Shown: positions 34,481 to 44,092, counted from the stretch's first letter. The stretch is DNA of 63,596 bases from Desulfomonilaceae bacterium (GCA_041662605.1 JBAZSD010000025.1:1-63596); one strand, 5' to 3'. Program-made: numbers and translations. Notes: a model not told the origin generated them from the sequence alone.

Positions 34481-35873
34481 GGTTTCTCGCTTTTGTTAGC
34501 ATATCGACAAAATGTTTTACCAGTTCAGGTTTGGATGCAAAATGCCCGTGAACATAACTGACTAGAGTTTTGTCGCGCTGAAATCCCTCAAGCTGGTCAA
34601 GATTTGCTCGTCGTCGCCTGACTCTATAGGCCATGTTCCACTGGCCATCTTGAACAGGATTTCCAATCAGTTCCGAATAATGAAACTCATGCCCTCTGAA
34701 TTGTTGTCCCGGGACCCCGAAAAGAGACTTTCCTGTAAGGGTAACCTCGACATAACCCAGGGACTTGCGTCGAGTCAGCATTCTGGTCCAATTCGGAAGT
34801 AACCCAACGAGTTCAAATTTGTCTCCATTCCTGGATTCAATTCCTTGGGACAGATACATCAAGCCACCGCACTCACCGTAAATCGTTCGGCCTGCTCGAG
34901 CAAAACTCCTCACCGAATGGATCATTTCCTGGTTTCTGGAGAGTTCGTCCGCATATTCTTCAGGGTAGCCTCCTCCGAAATAAACTCCGTCGAGCCCCTC
35001 AGGCAAGGATCTGTCCTTCAGGGGTGAAAACTCCTGCAGCTCACATCCCTCGGAAGCGAAAGCCTCCAGATTATCCTGATAATAGAAATGAAAAGCGGGA
35101 TCTCTGGCTACGCCCAGTCGGGCTATAGTTTCAACATCCTTTAACCGCTGCTTCTGAGCGGTGGAAGAAATTTGTGGAGCGCTTCCCGCGAGGTTGACAA
35201 TGTCGTCCACGCTGCCGTGTTTCTCCATGGCGTGAGCCAAATCATCCAGAATGTGATGGCTTAAAATCTGAGAGTCAGCGGAAACCAGCCCAAGATGCCT
35301 GCTAGGCAGTCCGGGGAGAGACCCTCTAGGAAGAGCCGCTACGATGTTGGGTAGTCGAAAACTCTTGAGAGACTCGGCCAACCAGTCCCCATGCCGTTCA
35401 GAACCTACCTGGTTGGCGACAATTCCGGCAATATTTATGTCAGGCTCAAAATCGGTGTAACCTTTTACAAGCGCCCCAACGCTTCTAGACATCCCATGTG
35501 CGTTAATTACAAGAAGTGTGGGAGCTTGCAGCCATGAGGCGATTTCGGCTGTAGAGCCTTCGCAGCCTACCGGGTCGCTGCCATCATAAAGGCCCATTAC
35601 ACCTTCGATGATCGAAATGTCAGCCTCAGACGCTTTAGCTTTGAACAACCGCTTGACGTAATCTTCCCCTGTCATCCAACCGTCAAGATTGTAGCAAGGG
35701 CGATCGGAAGCGATAGCCAGATACGTGGGATCAAGGTAGTCAGGCCCTACCTTAAACGTTTGCACTCGCAGGCCACGCTTTTTGAGGGCGCTGACGAGAG
35801 CGAGTGTAACGGAAGTCTTTCCTACTCCACTGTTTGTTCCCGCAACTACTATCCTGGGGCAGGTTAAGGACAA
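34464..35873 (-). CDS. cbiA: Cobyrinate a,c-diamide synthase
   Basis: A glutamine- and ATP-dependent amidation enzyme for side chains a and c of cobyrinate. The N-terminal ATPase domain starts with VVAGTNSGVGKTSVTLAL and contains FKVGPDYLDP and IEGVMGLYDGSD. The C-terminal glutaminase domain has the nucleophile Cys in YGECGGLMYLSQG and GHEFHYSEL. The 469 residues are normal. The frame begins at TTG 35873, preceded by AAAGGT, 33 bases after the cobD-cbiP gene. Confidence 0.93.
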   Translation of the reverse strand: MSLTCPRIVVAGTNSGVGKTSVTLALVSALKKRGLRVQTFKVGPDYLDPTYLAIASDRPCYNLDGWMTGEDYVKRLFKAKASEADISIIEGVMGLYDGSDPVGCEGSTAEIASWLQAPTLLVINAHGMSRSVGALVKGYTDFEPDINIAGIVANQVGSERHGDWLAESLKSFRLPNIVAALPRGSLPGLPSRHLGLVSADSQILSHHILDDLAHAMEKHGSVDDIVNLAGSAPQISSTAQKQRLKDVETIARLGVARDPAFHFYYQDNLEAFASEGCELQEFSPLKDRSLPEGLDGVYFGGGYPEEYADELSRNQEMIHSVRSFARAGRTIYGECGGLMYLSQGIESRNGDKFELVGLLPNWTRMLTRRKSLGYVEVTLTGKSLFGVPGQQFRGHEFHYSELIGNPVQDGQWNMAYRVRRRRANLDQLEGFQRDKTLVSYVHGHFASKPELVKHFVDMLTKARNHEKQG

Positions 35874-35905
35874 TTATGTTTACCTTTGGATGTCGCTCTT
35901 GAAGC

Positions 35906-38473
35906 CTAAAGGCCGATTATTCCGTATATCCGCTCCATGTCGAGACTTTGACGGACGGCATCCGCAAGCCTGTCCAGAGCGGGCTCTAGATCATATATGG
36001 CCATGACTTTTCGTTTCGGGGCGAGACCACGTCGTTGACGAAGCCTGTCTATGAACCATCTTCGAAACTCGTCAGCATCGAATATCCCGTGGAGATATGT
36101 TCCCCATATCTGTCCGTCCCGAGATTTTGCGCCGTCAATCGAACCTGATCCCATCCTCAGCACGGGCTCGACATTTGAGCCTGAACTTTTTCCGTGATGA
36201 ATTTCATAACCGTGCACAGGTAAACCGGACTCAATGTGTGTGCATGTGGCTCGGGTCAATGTTTTTTCAGGCGCAAGCATTGTTGTCACACCCAGAAAAC
36301 CGAGTCCCTGGAAAGTCTTACCGTCTGATTCCAGACAGTGCGGATCGGATATTCCTCCTCCGAGCATCTGGAAGCCTCCACACACTCCAACCAACTCTAC
36401 TCCCTGCTCCGTCAGTTGTTTCAATCTACCTTGAATACCTGTGTTTTTCAGGTAGGTTAAGTCTCCAATAGTGTTTTTGCTGCCAGGCAGGATTATCGCG
36501 TCCGGATGATTCAGGTCACTAGGGGATTTGACAATCTTTAGCGAAACGTCCGGCTCGGCTCTCAAAGCGTCAAAATCAGTAAAATTCGAAATGTGGGGTA
36601 GGTCTATCACAGCAATTTCTACAGAATCATCATGCATTATTGAATTATTAAACAACCCATTCTTGAAACTTACCGAGTCCTCTTCCGGAAGTCCAAGATC
36701 ATGAAAATACGGCACAACGCCAAGCACAGGTTTTCCTGTGTGGCGCAAGATATAATTCTCCGCGTCCGTCAGAAGATCTTTGTTACCTCGAAAACGATTG
36801 ACCACAAAACCCGACACCAAAGATCTTTCACACTCCGACAGCACTTCCATGGTCCCTACAAAAGAGGCGAAAACGCCTCCCCTATCAATGTCTCCTACCA
36901 AAAGAACAGGGGCCTCCGCATAGCGGGCCATCTGCATGTTGACTATGTCATGGTGTTTAAGATTGACTTCCCCCGGACTACCTGCGCCTTCCATTACAAT
37001 TACGTCATATTCCTGTGCCAGGGCGTCGTAGGCCGCTTTTACAATATCGAACGCCTGGGGTTTGTACCGAACATATTCGATGACATCCATGTTACCCACG
37101 GGCTTGCCCATGACAATTACCTGACTGCCCGTATCGCTGTTAGGTTTAAGAAGAATTGGGTTCATGCGAACATCAGGATCCAGCCTGCACGCCTGAGCCT
37201 GAGTCACCTGAGCCCGGCCCATTTCTCCACCGGATATTGTAACAAAGGAGTTTAAAGACATGTTCTGTGACTTGAACGGCGCTACCCTGTAACCATCCTG
37301 GAGCAAAATCCGGCCCAAAGCAGCGGTCAAGACACTCTTGCCCGCGTTTGAGCTGGTTCCCTGAAACATTATTGCTGGAACTCTCTTTTTGCTGGATGGC
37401 TTACGAACGATTCCCAGGGCTCTTCCCAAGGACTCGATCAGCCTGTCATTTTGGCTCTCAGTTTTGACTGCCACCCTGAAAAAGCGTTTGTCGAGACCCT
37501 GGAAGTTGTCACAGACCCTAATTGCGATCCCATCCCCTAACAGTCTACTTGCTAGCGTAACAGCGTCAATGCCGGCGCGATCAATTCTTGCAAGAAGGAA
37601 GTTGGCTTTGCCGAGGTAAACGGTTAACCCGTCCATTGCTCTCAGTCGCTCTTCCAGAATTTGCCGTTGTGTGTTTACTAATCTCCTGCTCCGGTCAACA
37701 TAGTCCCGATCTCTTAAAGCGACAGCCCCTACCGCTTGGGCAACTGAGTTTACCGACCAGGTGGGTTGGATGAGTTTTACTGAGGCGACTATTTCCAGTT
37801 CGCAAATTGCGCAACCGATTCTCAGGCCTGGAACAGAGAAAATCTTGGTTAGAGACAAAAGAACCAGGACATTTTCAGGGCGCTTCAAGGTTAACGAGTC
37901 AAAACCTTCTACAAAGTCTCCAAAAGCCTCATCCACAACAAAAAAAGTGGAAGGATTCCGGTTGGCGAGTTGCCTGAAAGCCTCTGAATCAATAAGTAAG
38001 CCCGTTGGGTTGTTGGGAGAACACACAAAGACAAGTTCGTCTCCCCTTAGAGATGACTCCAGACGTTTAAGATCCGGGATGAAGTCGGAACTCTCGTCCA
38101 GAAACAGAATGTCGACATCCAGTCCGGCGGCTTCACACGCGAAAAAATAATCCGAGTAAGAAGGCGCCAGAATCAATGCCCTCGGTTTTCCCAATGCTCT
38201 AGGCAATAGATGAAGGATTTCCGATGATCCGTTACCCACTAGAACCTGATCCGAGGAGCATTGATATCGTTCGGCCATTGCCGCTACCAAGTTCAAAGAT
38301 TCCGGGTCGGGATAATGGATTATTGATTCAAGTGTTGCGCTCACTACCGGACGCAGCCAATCAGGTAAGCCCATAGGATTTATGTTGGCGGAAAAGTCTA
38401 GAATCTTATCTGCAGGAAGTCCTGAGATGTTCATAAGATGTGTAAGATTTCCGCCGTGCTTGGACGTTTTCAT
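35906..38473 (-). CDS. cobD-cbiP: Threonine-phosphate decarboxylase / cobyric acid synthase fusion (CobD-CbiP)
   Basis: One chain of 855 residues holds two B12 enzymes. Residues 1 to about 350 are a PLP-dependent aminotransferase-fold L-threonine-O-3-phosphate decarboxylase. Markers are DFSANINPMGLP, the PLP-Lys segment LLSLTKIFSVPGLRIG and CSPNNPTGL; it makes the aminopropanol phosphate linker. Residues from about 365 on are cobyric acid synthase, with FQGTSSNAGKSVLTAALGRI, VMEGAGSPGEVNLKHHDIVN and the glutaminase Cys in VGVCGGFQMLGG. The ATG at 38473 is preferred to the TTG at 38569, which would overlap cobT by 35 bases. There is no stop or frameshift between the halves. Confidence 0.92.
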   Translation of the reverse strand: MKTSKHGGNLTHLMNISGLPADKILDFSANINPMGLPDWLRPVVSATLESIIHYPDPESLNLVAAMAERYQCSSDQVLVGNGSSEILHLLPRALGKPRALILAPSYSDYFFACEAAGLDVDILFLDESSDFIPDLKRLESSLRGDELVFVCSPNNPTGLLIDSEAFRQLANRNPSTFFVVDEAFGDFVEGFDSLTLKRPENVLVLLSLTKIFSVPGLRIGCAICELEIVASVKLIQPTWSVNSVAQAVGAVALRDRDYVDRSRRLVNTQRQILEERLRAMDGLTVYLGKANFLLARIDRAGIDAVTLASRLLGDGIAIRVCDNFQGLDKRFFRVAVKTESQNDRLIESLGRALGIVRKPSSKKRVPAIMFQGTSSNAGKSVLTAALGRILLQDGYRVAPFKSQNMSLNSFVTISGGEMGRAQVTQAQACRLDPDVRMNPILLKPNSDTGSQVIVMGKPVGNMDVIEYVRYKPQAFDIVKAAYDALAQEYDVIVMEGAGSPGEVNLKHHDIVNMQMARYAEAPVLLVGDIDRGGVFASFVGTMEVLSECERSLVSGFVVNRFRGNKDLLTDAENYILRHTGKPVLGVVPYFHDLGLPEEDSVSFKNGLFNNSIMHDDSVEIAVIDLPHISNFTDFDALRAEPDVSLKIVKSPSDLNHPDAIILPGSKNTIGDLTYLKNTGIQGRLKQLTEQGVELVGVCGGFQMLGGGISDPHCLESDGKTFQGLGFLGVTTMLAPEKTLTRATCTHIESGLPVHGYEIHHGKSSGSNVEPVLRMGSGSIDGAKSRDGQIWGTYLHGIFDADEFRRWFIDRLRQRRGLAPKRKVMAIYDLEPALDRLADAVRQSLDMERIYGIIGL

Positions 38474-38534
38474 GGATTTCCCGGAGCCTGTTTTGCGAGT
38501 CAAACCCCAAAATTTAAAACTAATGAAATCTGAA

Positions 38535-39599
38535 CTACTCTTGAGCCTTGGATACCGAAGCTTCTTCAAAAGTGGCGACTTCCGTCAGTATCCGAACTGC
38601 CGCCTCAACCAGTGTCATGGATAATGCTGCGCCGGTTCCTTCGCCCAGTCTCATGTTTAGATCTATAAGAGGATCCTTGTTCAGATGCTGAAGAGCCGTT
38701 TTATGGCCCTGTTCAACGCTACGATGCGAAGCAATCATGTAATCAGCGGCGCTAGGACAAATTGCGTGCGCAATGAGCGCAGCCGCAGTGGATATGAATC
38801 CGTCTATGAGTACGGGCTTCTGAAGGGAAGCCACCCCCAGTATGAGACCGGCGATTCCGCCGATTTCAAATCCACCGACCTTGGATAAAATATCTAGACC
38901 ATCTTTAGGGTCAGGATTGTTCACTTTCAGAATTCTTTCTATGACCTTGACCTTCGTCTGGAACTGGGTATCGTCAATTCCTGTGCCGTGTCCGGTGACT
39001 TCAGAAGGGGCTGATCCGGTGACCGCGGCGACAACGGCGCTGCTGGGTGTAGTGTTTCCTATGCCCATGTCACCAGTGCCGAAAAGGTTGTAAGTCGAAC
39101 CTAGATCCAGAGCGATTTGGATTCCCGCTTCTATTGATCTCACGGCCTCATCTCGAGTCATAGCAGGACCAATGGCGATATTCGAGGTTCCAGGTCTGAT
39201 TCGCTTTGAAATGAAACCCGCGTGGTCCTTTACCCCCTCAATTGCGCCGGCAACTCCCATGTCAACCACCACAACGTGTGATCCGCTGACTCGCGAGACA
39301 GCGTTTATTCCCGCCCCACCATTTATAAAGTTGTAAACCATCTGCACGGTGACTTCCTGGGGGTACTTACTCACACCTTCCATCACCACTCCGTGATCTC
39401 CCGCCATTACTACAACCACTCGCTTGTCTATTTCGGGCTTGGTGGATCTAGTCATGCCCGCCAGATCAAGAGCCAGATCCATCAGACGACCTAGCGCCCA
39501 ATAGGGCATGGTAAGCTGGTCTAACCTTTCCTGAGCAATTTGCCGTGATCTTGAATCAGCAGGTATAATTCGTTTTAAAGTCTCGTCAAGAAGGCCCAT
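38535..39599 (-). CDS. cobT: Nicotinate-nucleotide:dimethylbenzimidazole phosphoribosyltransferase
   Basis: It activates the lower ligand base as its alpha-ribotide. VVVMAGDHGVVMEGVSKYP, LFGTGDMGIGNTTPSSAV and the catalytic Glu region MRLGEGTGAALSM near the C-terminus are conserved. The size of 354 residues is typical. It is the first gene of the cobalamin operon, about 120 bases behind the riboswitch terminator. Expression should therefore fall when adenosylcobalamin or methylcobalamin is abundant. The base it activates cannot be told from the sequence. Confidence 0.95.
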   Translation of the reverse strand: MGLLDETLKRIIPADSRSRQIAQERLDQLTMPYWALGRLMDLALDLAGMTRSTKPEIDKRVVVVMAGDHGVVMEGVSKYPQEVTVQMVYNFINGGAGINAVSRVSGSHVVVVDMGVAGAIEGVKDHAGFISKRIRPGTSNIAIGPAMTRDEAVRSIEAGIQIALDLGSTYNLFGTGDMGIGNTTPSSAVVAAVTGSAPSEVTGHGTGIDDTQFQTKVKVIERILKVNNPDPKDGLDILSKVGGFEIGGIAGLILGVASLQKPVLIDGFISTAAALIAHAICPSAADYMIASHRSVEQGHKTALQHLNKDPLIDLNMRLGEGTGAALSMTLVEAAVRILTEVATFEEASVSKAQE

Positions 39600-39718
39600 T
39601 AATCAATTCCTTTCTAGCTGGCAAACCTGTCGATTCTCATCGACCCGGCGTTTTTGATGGATGTCAGGACTGTGAACTTGGCGAGCAAACGTCAGGATGG
39701 GAAGTGGGATGCAGGGCG

Positions 39719-39752
39719 CAAAAAATCCTCGAGAAAATTAATCCCCGAGGAT
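39719..39752 (-). terminator. Intrinsic terminator of the cobalamin riboswitch
   Basis: On the - strand, ATCCTCG and CGAGGAT (39752-39746 and 39731-39725) form a hairpin and are followed directly by TTTTTT. It stands between the riboswitch and cobT, so the switch probably acts by transcription termination. Confidence 0.8.
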
Positions 39753-39811
39753 GCCGTTTTTCATCCCATTTGCCAAGCTCTCGGTCCGCGAAGAGCCGAC
39801 ATCTCAAGTCA

Positions 39812-39962
39812 TGGGCAGGTCTTCTGACTTCCGGTTCATCCTAATCGCCGTCCTTCCCATCCTTTCGGACAGTGGCGTCACACGGCTTTCGTCCCCGGTC
39901 ACAGCGGCGGGTCCGCAACGGATTTTCACCGTTTTCCCTTGGTCCTCATAAGGACAGCCCAT
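39812..39962 (-). ncRNA. Cobalamin riboswitch
   Basis: Read on the - strand, the segment shows the conserved string of this class: GGGAAAACGGTGAAAATCCG, then GCGGACCCGCCGCTGTGACC, GACGAAAGCCG, the B12-box core GCCACTG, AAGGATGGGAAGGACGG and finally GGAAGTCAGAAGACCTGCC. It lies upstream of cobT and is followed by an intrinsic terminator. Binding of a B12 cofactor is expected to stop transcription of the whole leftward cob/cbi locus, including the CbiMNQO importer. Confidence 0.96.
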
Positions 39963-40121
39963 GAATAATCTCACTAAAATTAGCAGAGAGATTGGGTGAA
40001 GTCAACAGCCGGAACCTGACCCCCAAGAGAGAGGTATTGCGGAGACTGAAACCGCCTGGTAAGGACAAAACTTTCAAAAGGTTCAAAACAACTGTTGCGG
40101 GATAGTGACCGCAATGTTTTG

Positions 40122-41054
40122 TTAGCAGCCCAGTTCCTGGGTTATCGCTAGAAGGGCCTTTGCGCTTTCACCAAGAGCCGCTTTCTCAATTGGAGATAGA
40201 GTTGGTCTCAATGTTGAGATGACTCCAGACGCTCCAACTACGCGCGGTAAGGAAAATGTGGCGCCGCCAAATCCATCAACCTCCGATGTTGGAGCCGATA
40301 CGGTGAAGAGCGCTCGTTCGTCTCTGCGAATAGCCTTGGTGATCCTTGCCAGAGCGGCTCCAATCCCGTAGTTGGTGGCTCCCTTTCCTTCGATTATTCG
40401 ATAAGCCGAACCCCTCACGCGGCTGTCAATTGCGCTTTTCACTTCTTCAGACAGATCTATCCCTGTCTGGCCGGCAAAGTCCGACAGAGGAACACCAGCA
40501 ATTTTAGCGTTTGACCATATCATCACTTCAGAATCCCCATGCTCACCCAGCACATACGCGTGAACAGATTGGGGCGAAACTTCAAATCGTTCACCCAATA
40601 GGGCCCGAAAGCGGGAAGTATCTAAAATAGTGCCTGATCCAAGTGTCTTCCCTGGGGAAACGCCTGAGCAACGCGCTACAAAGTGGGTCATGATATCGAC
40701 TGGGTTCGACGCGACCAGTAAAACAGATTCCGGAGCAAACTTGGTTACTTTAGGAACAACCTGTTCAAAGATCTCAATATTCCTCTGCAAGAGCTTGATC
40801 CTGGTTTCTCCGGGGCGCTGAGCTACTCCACATGCCAGGATAACGACTTCCGAGCCCTCCAGGTCTGCGTAATCACCTGCGCTGATTCTGGAAGATTGGG
40901 AAAAAGGTGTCGCATGCAAAATGTCTTCTGCCTGCGCCGTCGCCAAGGCCTGATTCACATCCAGGAGAACGATTTCATCCACCCATCCCAGAAGAACCAT
41001 TGCGTAAGCCGCAGAGCTTCCAACCAGACCGCTTCCAACTATGCCCACCTTCAT
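40122..41054 (-). CDS. ldh: L-lactate dehydrogenase
   Basis: It interconverts pyruvate and L-lactate with NADH. The NAD-binding GSGLVGSSAAYAMVLLGW opens the protein. VAQRPGETR has Gln where malate dehydrogenases have Arg, which favours lactate. ASNPVDIMTH and the catalytic His in VLGEHGDSEVMIWS are intact. ATG 41054, just after AGGAGGT, gives 310 residues of normal LDH size. An in-frame extension to 41168 is not supported. The gene ends near the riboswitch region and is probably transcribed alone. Confidence 0.9.
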   Translation of the reverse strand: MKVGIVGSGLVGSSAAYAMVLLGWVDEIVLLDVNQALATAQAEDILHATPFSQSSRISAGDYADLEGSEVVILACGVAQRPGETRIKLLQRNIEIFEQVVPKVTKFAPESVLLVASNPVDIMTHFVARCSGVSPGKTLGSGTILDTSRFRALLGERFEVSPQSVHAYVLGEHGDSEVMIWSNAKIAGVPLSDFAGQTGIDLSEEVKSAIDSRVRGSAYRIIEGKGATNYGIGAALARITKAIRRDERALFTVSAPTSEVDGFGGATFSLPRVVGASGVISTLRPTLSPIEKAALGESAKALLAITQELGC

Positions 41055-41212
41055 TTCGTGACCTCCTCTTTTCTTCAAGCGTCTAATATGTTGACAACAG
41101 GGCTGCGTATCTTGATTCATATAAAACGTGTCGATGAATTTGTTGAATTGCTGCGCTGAATCACACATATAAAGACTGGATAGTAGGAATCGTTCGGAGG
41201 AGGCTAATCAAA

Positions 41213-41920
41213 ATGACCGGACCACACGGCTTCAATGGATTTCCCAAAGAATGCGTAGATTTTTATACGGAATTGCGTAACAACAATAATAAAACATGGT
41301 TTGACGCTCACAAACCGGATTTCGAGAAATACGTGATGGAGCCCGCGCGTCTTTTTGTGATGGATATGGGAATGGCGCTCAGGGAAATTTCTCCAGGCGT
41401 CATTGCAGATTCCCGCTATAGCAAGTCAATTTTCAGGCCGTTCAGAGACACGCGGTTCAGCAAGGATAAGACACCGTACAAGACTCATTTGGGAATCTTC
41501 TTCTGGGAAGGTCAATTGCCAAAAATGGATTGTCCTGGATATTACTTTCATTTGGAGCCACCGTTGTTGATGATCGCGGCTGGAAACCACTGCTTCTCCA
41601 AACCGATTCTGGATCTTTACCGTGAGTCCGTAGCGGACCCAAAATACGGAAAGGCTTTGGCAAAGGCGGTCCGGGACATCAAGGACAAGGGCTCATATCA
41701 AATAGGTGAGAAGCAATACAAACAGGTTCCACGTGGTTACGACAAGACTCATGAAAACGCCGAACTACTGCTTTTTGGAGGATTGACGGCCTGGACCGAG
41801 GTGAGTATCCCCGATGAATTTTACTCCTACGATCTTATAAATTACTGTTTGGACAAATTTAAAGACCTCGCTCCCATTCATAAATGGCTTTTGGAAATGA
41901 TTGGAAGGATCAAGAAATAG
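41213..41920 (+). CDS. DUF2461 family protein (TIGR02453-like)
   Basis: A soluble protein of 235 residues. FPKECVDFYTELRNNNNKTWF, then RYSKSIFRPFRDTRFSKDKTPYKTH and GYYFHLEPP match DUF2461, a widespread family of unknown function. No catalytic residues are established. The ATG follows GGAGGAGG with an 8-base gap. The last codons overlap the longest form of the next small frame, and the actual next start (41953) is 32 bases downstream, so the two could be cotranscribed. Confidence 0.85.
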   Translation: MTGPHGFNGFPKECVDFYTELRNNNNKTWFDAHKPDFEKYVMEPARLFVMDMGMALREISPGVIADSRYSKSIFRPFRDTRFSKDKTPYKTHLGIFFWEGQLPKMDCPGYYFHLEPPLLMIAAGNHCFSKPILDLYRESVADPKYGKALAKAVRDIKDKGSYQIGEKQYKQVPRGYDKTHENAELLLFGGLTAWTEVSIPDEFYSYDLINYCLDKFKDLAPIHKWLLEMIGRIKK

Positions 41921-41952
41921 TGATTGGACGCTTCAGTCCGCCAGGGGCAACA

Positions 41953-42213
41953 ATGAATTTTTCAGAAAAACTTGGAGAATACAATATAGACTGCCAGCAT
42001 TGTTTGTTTTGGGAACAACTTTCCATGAGGGTAGGAGATGGCTATTGCCGCAGATTCCCTCCCGGTCCGGATACCCCGCTTGTTTCCGCTACACGCTATT
42101 GCGGTGAAGGAATATGGATACTTAATGGCCAGGCCATGTCTATAACCGAAGCGGTGACTGAGATCCTTGAAGGGGCAAAATCCAGTGAGCCTGTCTCGTT
42201 CCTTGTCGATTAA
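41953..42213 (+). CDS. Small four-cysteine protein
   Basis: An 86-residue protein starting MNFSEKLGEY. Cys are spaced as DCQHCLFWE, then YCRRFPPGP and RYCGEGIW. This CxxC-X-C-X-C layout with an RRFPP link could bind zinc or an Fe-S cluster; similar small proteins occur in phages and bacteria, without clear function. ATG 41953 with AGGGG upstream is preferred to the frame opening at 41884, which overlaps the DUF2461 gene. Confidence 0.65.
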   Translation: MNFSEKLGEYNIDCQHCLFWEQLSMRVGDGYCRRFPPGPDTPLVSATRYCGEGIWILNGQAMSITEAVTEILEGAKSSEPVSFLVD

Positions 42214-42345
42214 ATCCCGAGAGACAGGCGCCCACTCGACGTGACTCTCATGACTGAAACAGCCGAGCGAAAATAATTGATAGTATGAAAAATCCACCAT
42301 CTGATTTTTTGGTGGCTACCGTAACATATTAACGATGAGGGAATA

Positions 42346-43287
42346 ATGTCCAGAGCGCATCTATACCTGTTCAGTGACGCATCCCCTTCTGACTGGATGG
42401 TCAAGGGAAACGACGAGGCCTGGCGAACGGTCGTCAATCTGGTGTTTCAGTCGGACCCGGATCTGCAAGAAGAAGTGGACAGCGGCAAGAATCACTTTGA
42501 GGTCCTGAGCCAAGATCAACTGTATACTGACTTTATGACCGACTTCCTATCCCACCTGCCGTCCGGAGTGTTGAGAAAGTGGAACACACGGGGTGGATAT
42601 AAGTCCAGGCTTTGCTACGCTCTTGGTATGGTACAGCATAAATACAAACCTATCGTATCCGCATGCTCGTTTCAGGAAAAGACGCTTCGCGCCTCGAAGG
42701 CTATGCTATTGGAGTCGTACAACAGAAACATCGGCGCCGGCGGCGGGACTGGGCCTGAGAAAATGAAGGACACAAAAAAGCGCATACAAAAGAGCCGATT
42801 CGGCGCCAATTTCCGTAGTCATCAAGAAGCCCAGTCCTCCGAAAATCAATTCCTGGTCCTGTTATTCATGGCCTGGTTCATTGCCGGCCAATACACATTC
42901 TATCGAAAAAACATGGTCACGAGAGGCCCTCAAGGCTTTGACCCTTTGGATTTGACAATCATCTCGGATAAGTTGAGTGGCGATGACGACTCTCGTCGGA
43001 ACCATGAACAAAACCTGAGAAAACTGATAGATCCTGAAAGTGGAACCGCCAGGGTCACGCTTACTCGTTCCACTCTGGATGTCCCCTATTCAGGAGATAT
43101 ATTGGCCAACAACATTACGGGGTGGTTGAATGCGGCGATCAGTGATCCTGGTGGGGAATTTGCGCAAAAGGCTAAGGCCATAGATTACAAGAATGTCTGG
43201 GCGGGGTGGAAAATACTTCTCGGGTCAGTTGACAAACCTCAGTTCATCCCAGCGTTGTCTCGCCTAACGGCGATTGACAACTCGTAA
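42346..43287 (+). CDS. Unknown 313-residue protein, possible RNase H-like (DUF3800-like) fold
   Basis: I do not recognise this family with confidence. The opening HLYLFSDASPSDW, a middle LTIISDKLSGDDDS and a late DVPYSGDILANNITGWLNAA place Asp residues after strands, much as in DUF3800 proteins of the RNase H-like fold. That link is only a suggestion. The protein is soluble and basic in the middle (KDTKKRIQKSRFG). The ATG has GAGGG upstream. It begins the accessory-looking part of the window. Confidence 0.6.
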   Translation: MSRAHLYLFSDASPSDWMVKGNDEAWRTVVNLVFQSDPDLQEEVDSGKNHFEVLSQDQLYTDFMTDFLSHLPSGVLRKWNTRGGYKSRLCYALGMVQHKYKPIVSACSFQEKTLRASKAMLLESYNRNIGAGGGTGPEKMKDTKKRIQKSRFGANFRSHQEAQSSENQFLVLLFMAWFIAGQYTFYRKNMVTRGPQGFDPLDLTIISDKLSGDDDSRRNHEQNLRKLIDPESGTARVTLTRSTLDVPYSGDILANNITGWLNAAISDPGGEFAQKAKAIDYKNVWAGWKILLGSVDKPQFIPALSRLTAIDNS

Positions 43288-43399
43288 GGCAGCAACGCAA
43301 CCAAACGCCATAATTGCATCCGGAGACGTTTTGACCATGAAACAGATTTTCTACGGGAGCGCTATTTAATTACATGTGGGTCTTTTCAACGAGTTCTCG

Positions 43400-43999
43400 T
43401 TACCTTTTTACCTGAGTAAAGATTACTCCCTTACTTATATTTCTAAATGTCCAGACTTTCTTGACAAATTCCTTAATACTTTTAGGCAGGGTAGATCCAT
43501 CCAACTTTCCTATCAATATGGCCTCGGTCGTTGATGGTTCTCCAATTGGCCACTGGACATCTATAATATTTTTTCGTGCGTTATGTTTTTCGCGAACCCA
43601 CTCGAAAAAGATATTCTTGGCCCCCCCTACTCCGGTAATTGAAAATCTACCATGATGCGCTATATATAAATTGTTTTCGTTCTCCTGGTCTCTCAAAAAA
43701 ATGCCCTGAAATGTACTTAAACGCCCTTCAACAGGCGCGTTAATCTCGCAGGTTATGCTCATGCCTTTGTGTTTCAGTGGCCTTTCTATTCCAAAAATAT
43801 TACGGTGTAGATTGTTACCAGCCTTGTATCCATAGAAAAATTTAAATTCACGGCTCCAGTACAAATCGGTAGGTTCATTGCCACCTTCATACACCACCAT
43901 GCATCCTAAATGAGGTTCGCTATTTTCGGTCAGGATGGAAGCGAAAAGCCCCTGCGCTTTATCAATTTCTTCCCTAGTGGTAATCGCTTCATATATCAT
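43400..43999 (-). CDS. Unknown 199-residue protein
   Basis: A soluble protein with no signal peptide or membrane segment that I can see. It starts MIYEAITTREEIDKAQGLF and includes FFYGYKAGNNLHRNIFGIER and IAHHGRFSITGVGGAKNIFFE. The alternating hydrophobic pattern suggests beta strands. No family is recognised. It faces the previous gene tail to tail and has its own ATG. Codon use is somewhat AT-richer than the cobalamin genes, which fits a transferred gene. Confidence 0.55.
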   Translation of the reverse strand: MIYEAITTREEIDKAQGLFASILTENSEPHLGCMVVYEGGNEPTDLYWSREFKFFYGYKAGNNLHRNIFGIERPLKHKGMSITCEINAPVEGRLSTFQGIFLRDQENENNLYIAHHGRFSITGVGGAKNIFFEWVREKHNARKNIIDVQWPIGEPSTTEAILIGKLDGSTLPKSIKEFVKKVWTFRNISKGVIFTQVKR

Positions 44000-44092
44000 T
44001 GGGTTATGTATTCCTTTGTAAGATTTTGGTAGGTCCGCTTACAAGAGTGTGCGCTTCTCTGTTTGGAAACTTTTGATAACACCAACTGATCT

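Noticed and set aside
38569..38569. TTG 38569 as start of the CobD-CbiP fusion
   Set aside because: It overlaps cobT and adds a non-homologous leader; ATG 38473 gives the usual N-terminus.
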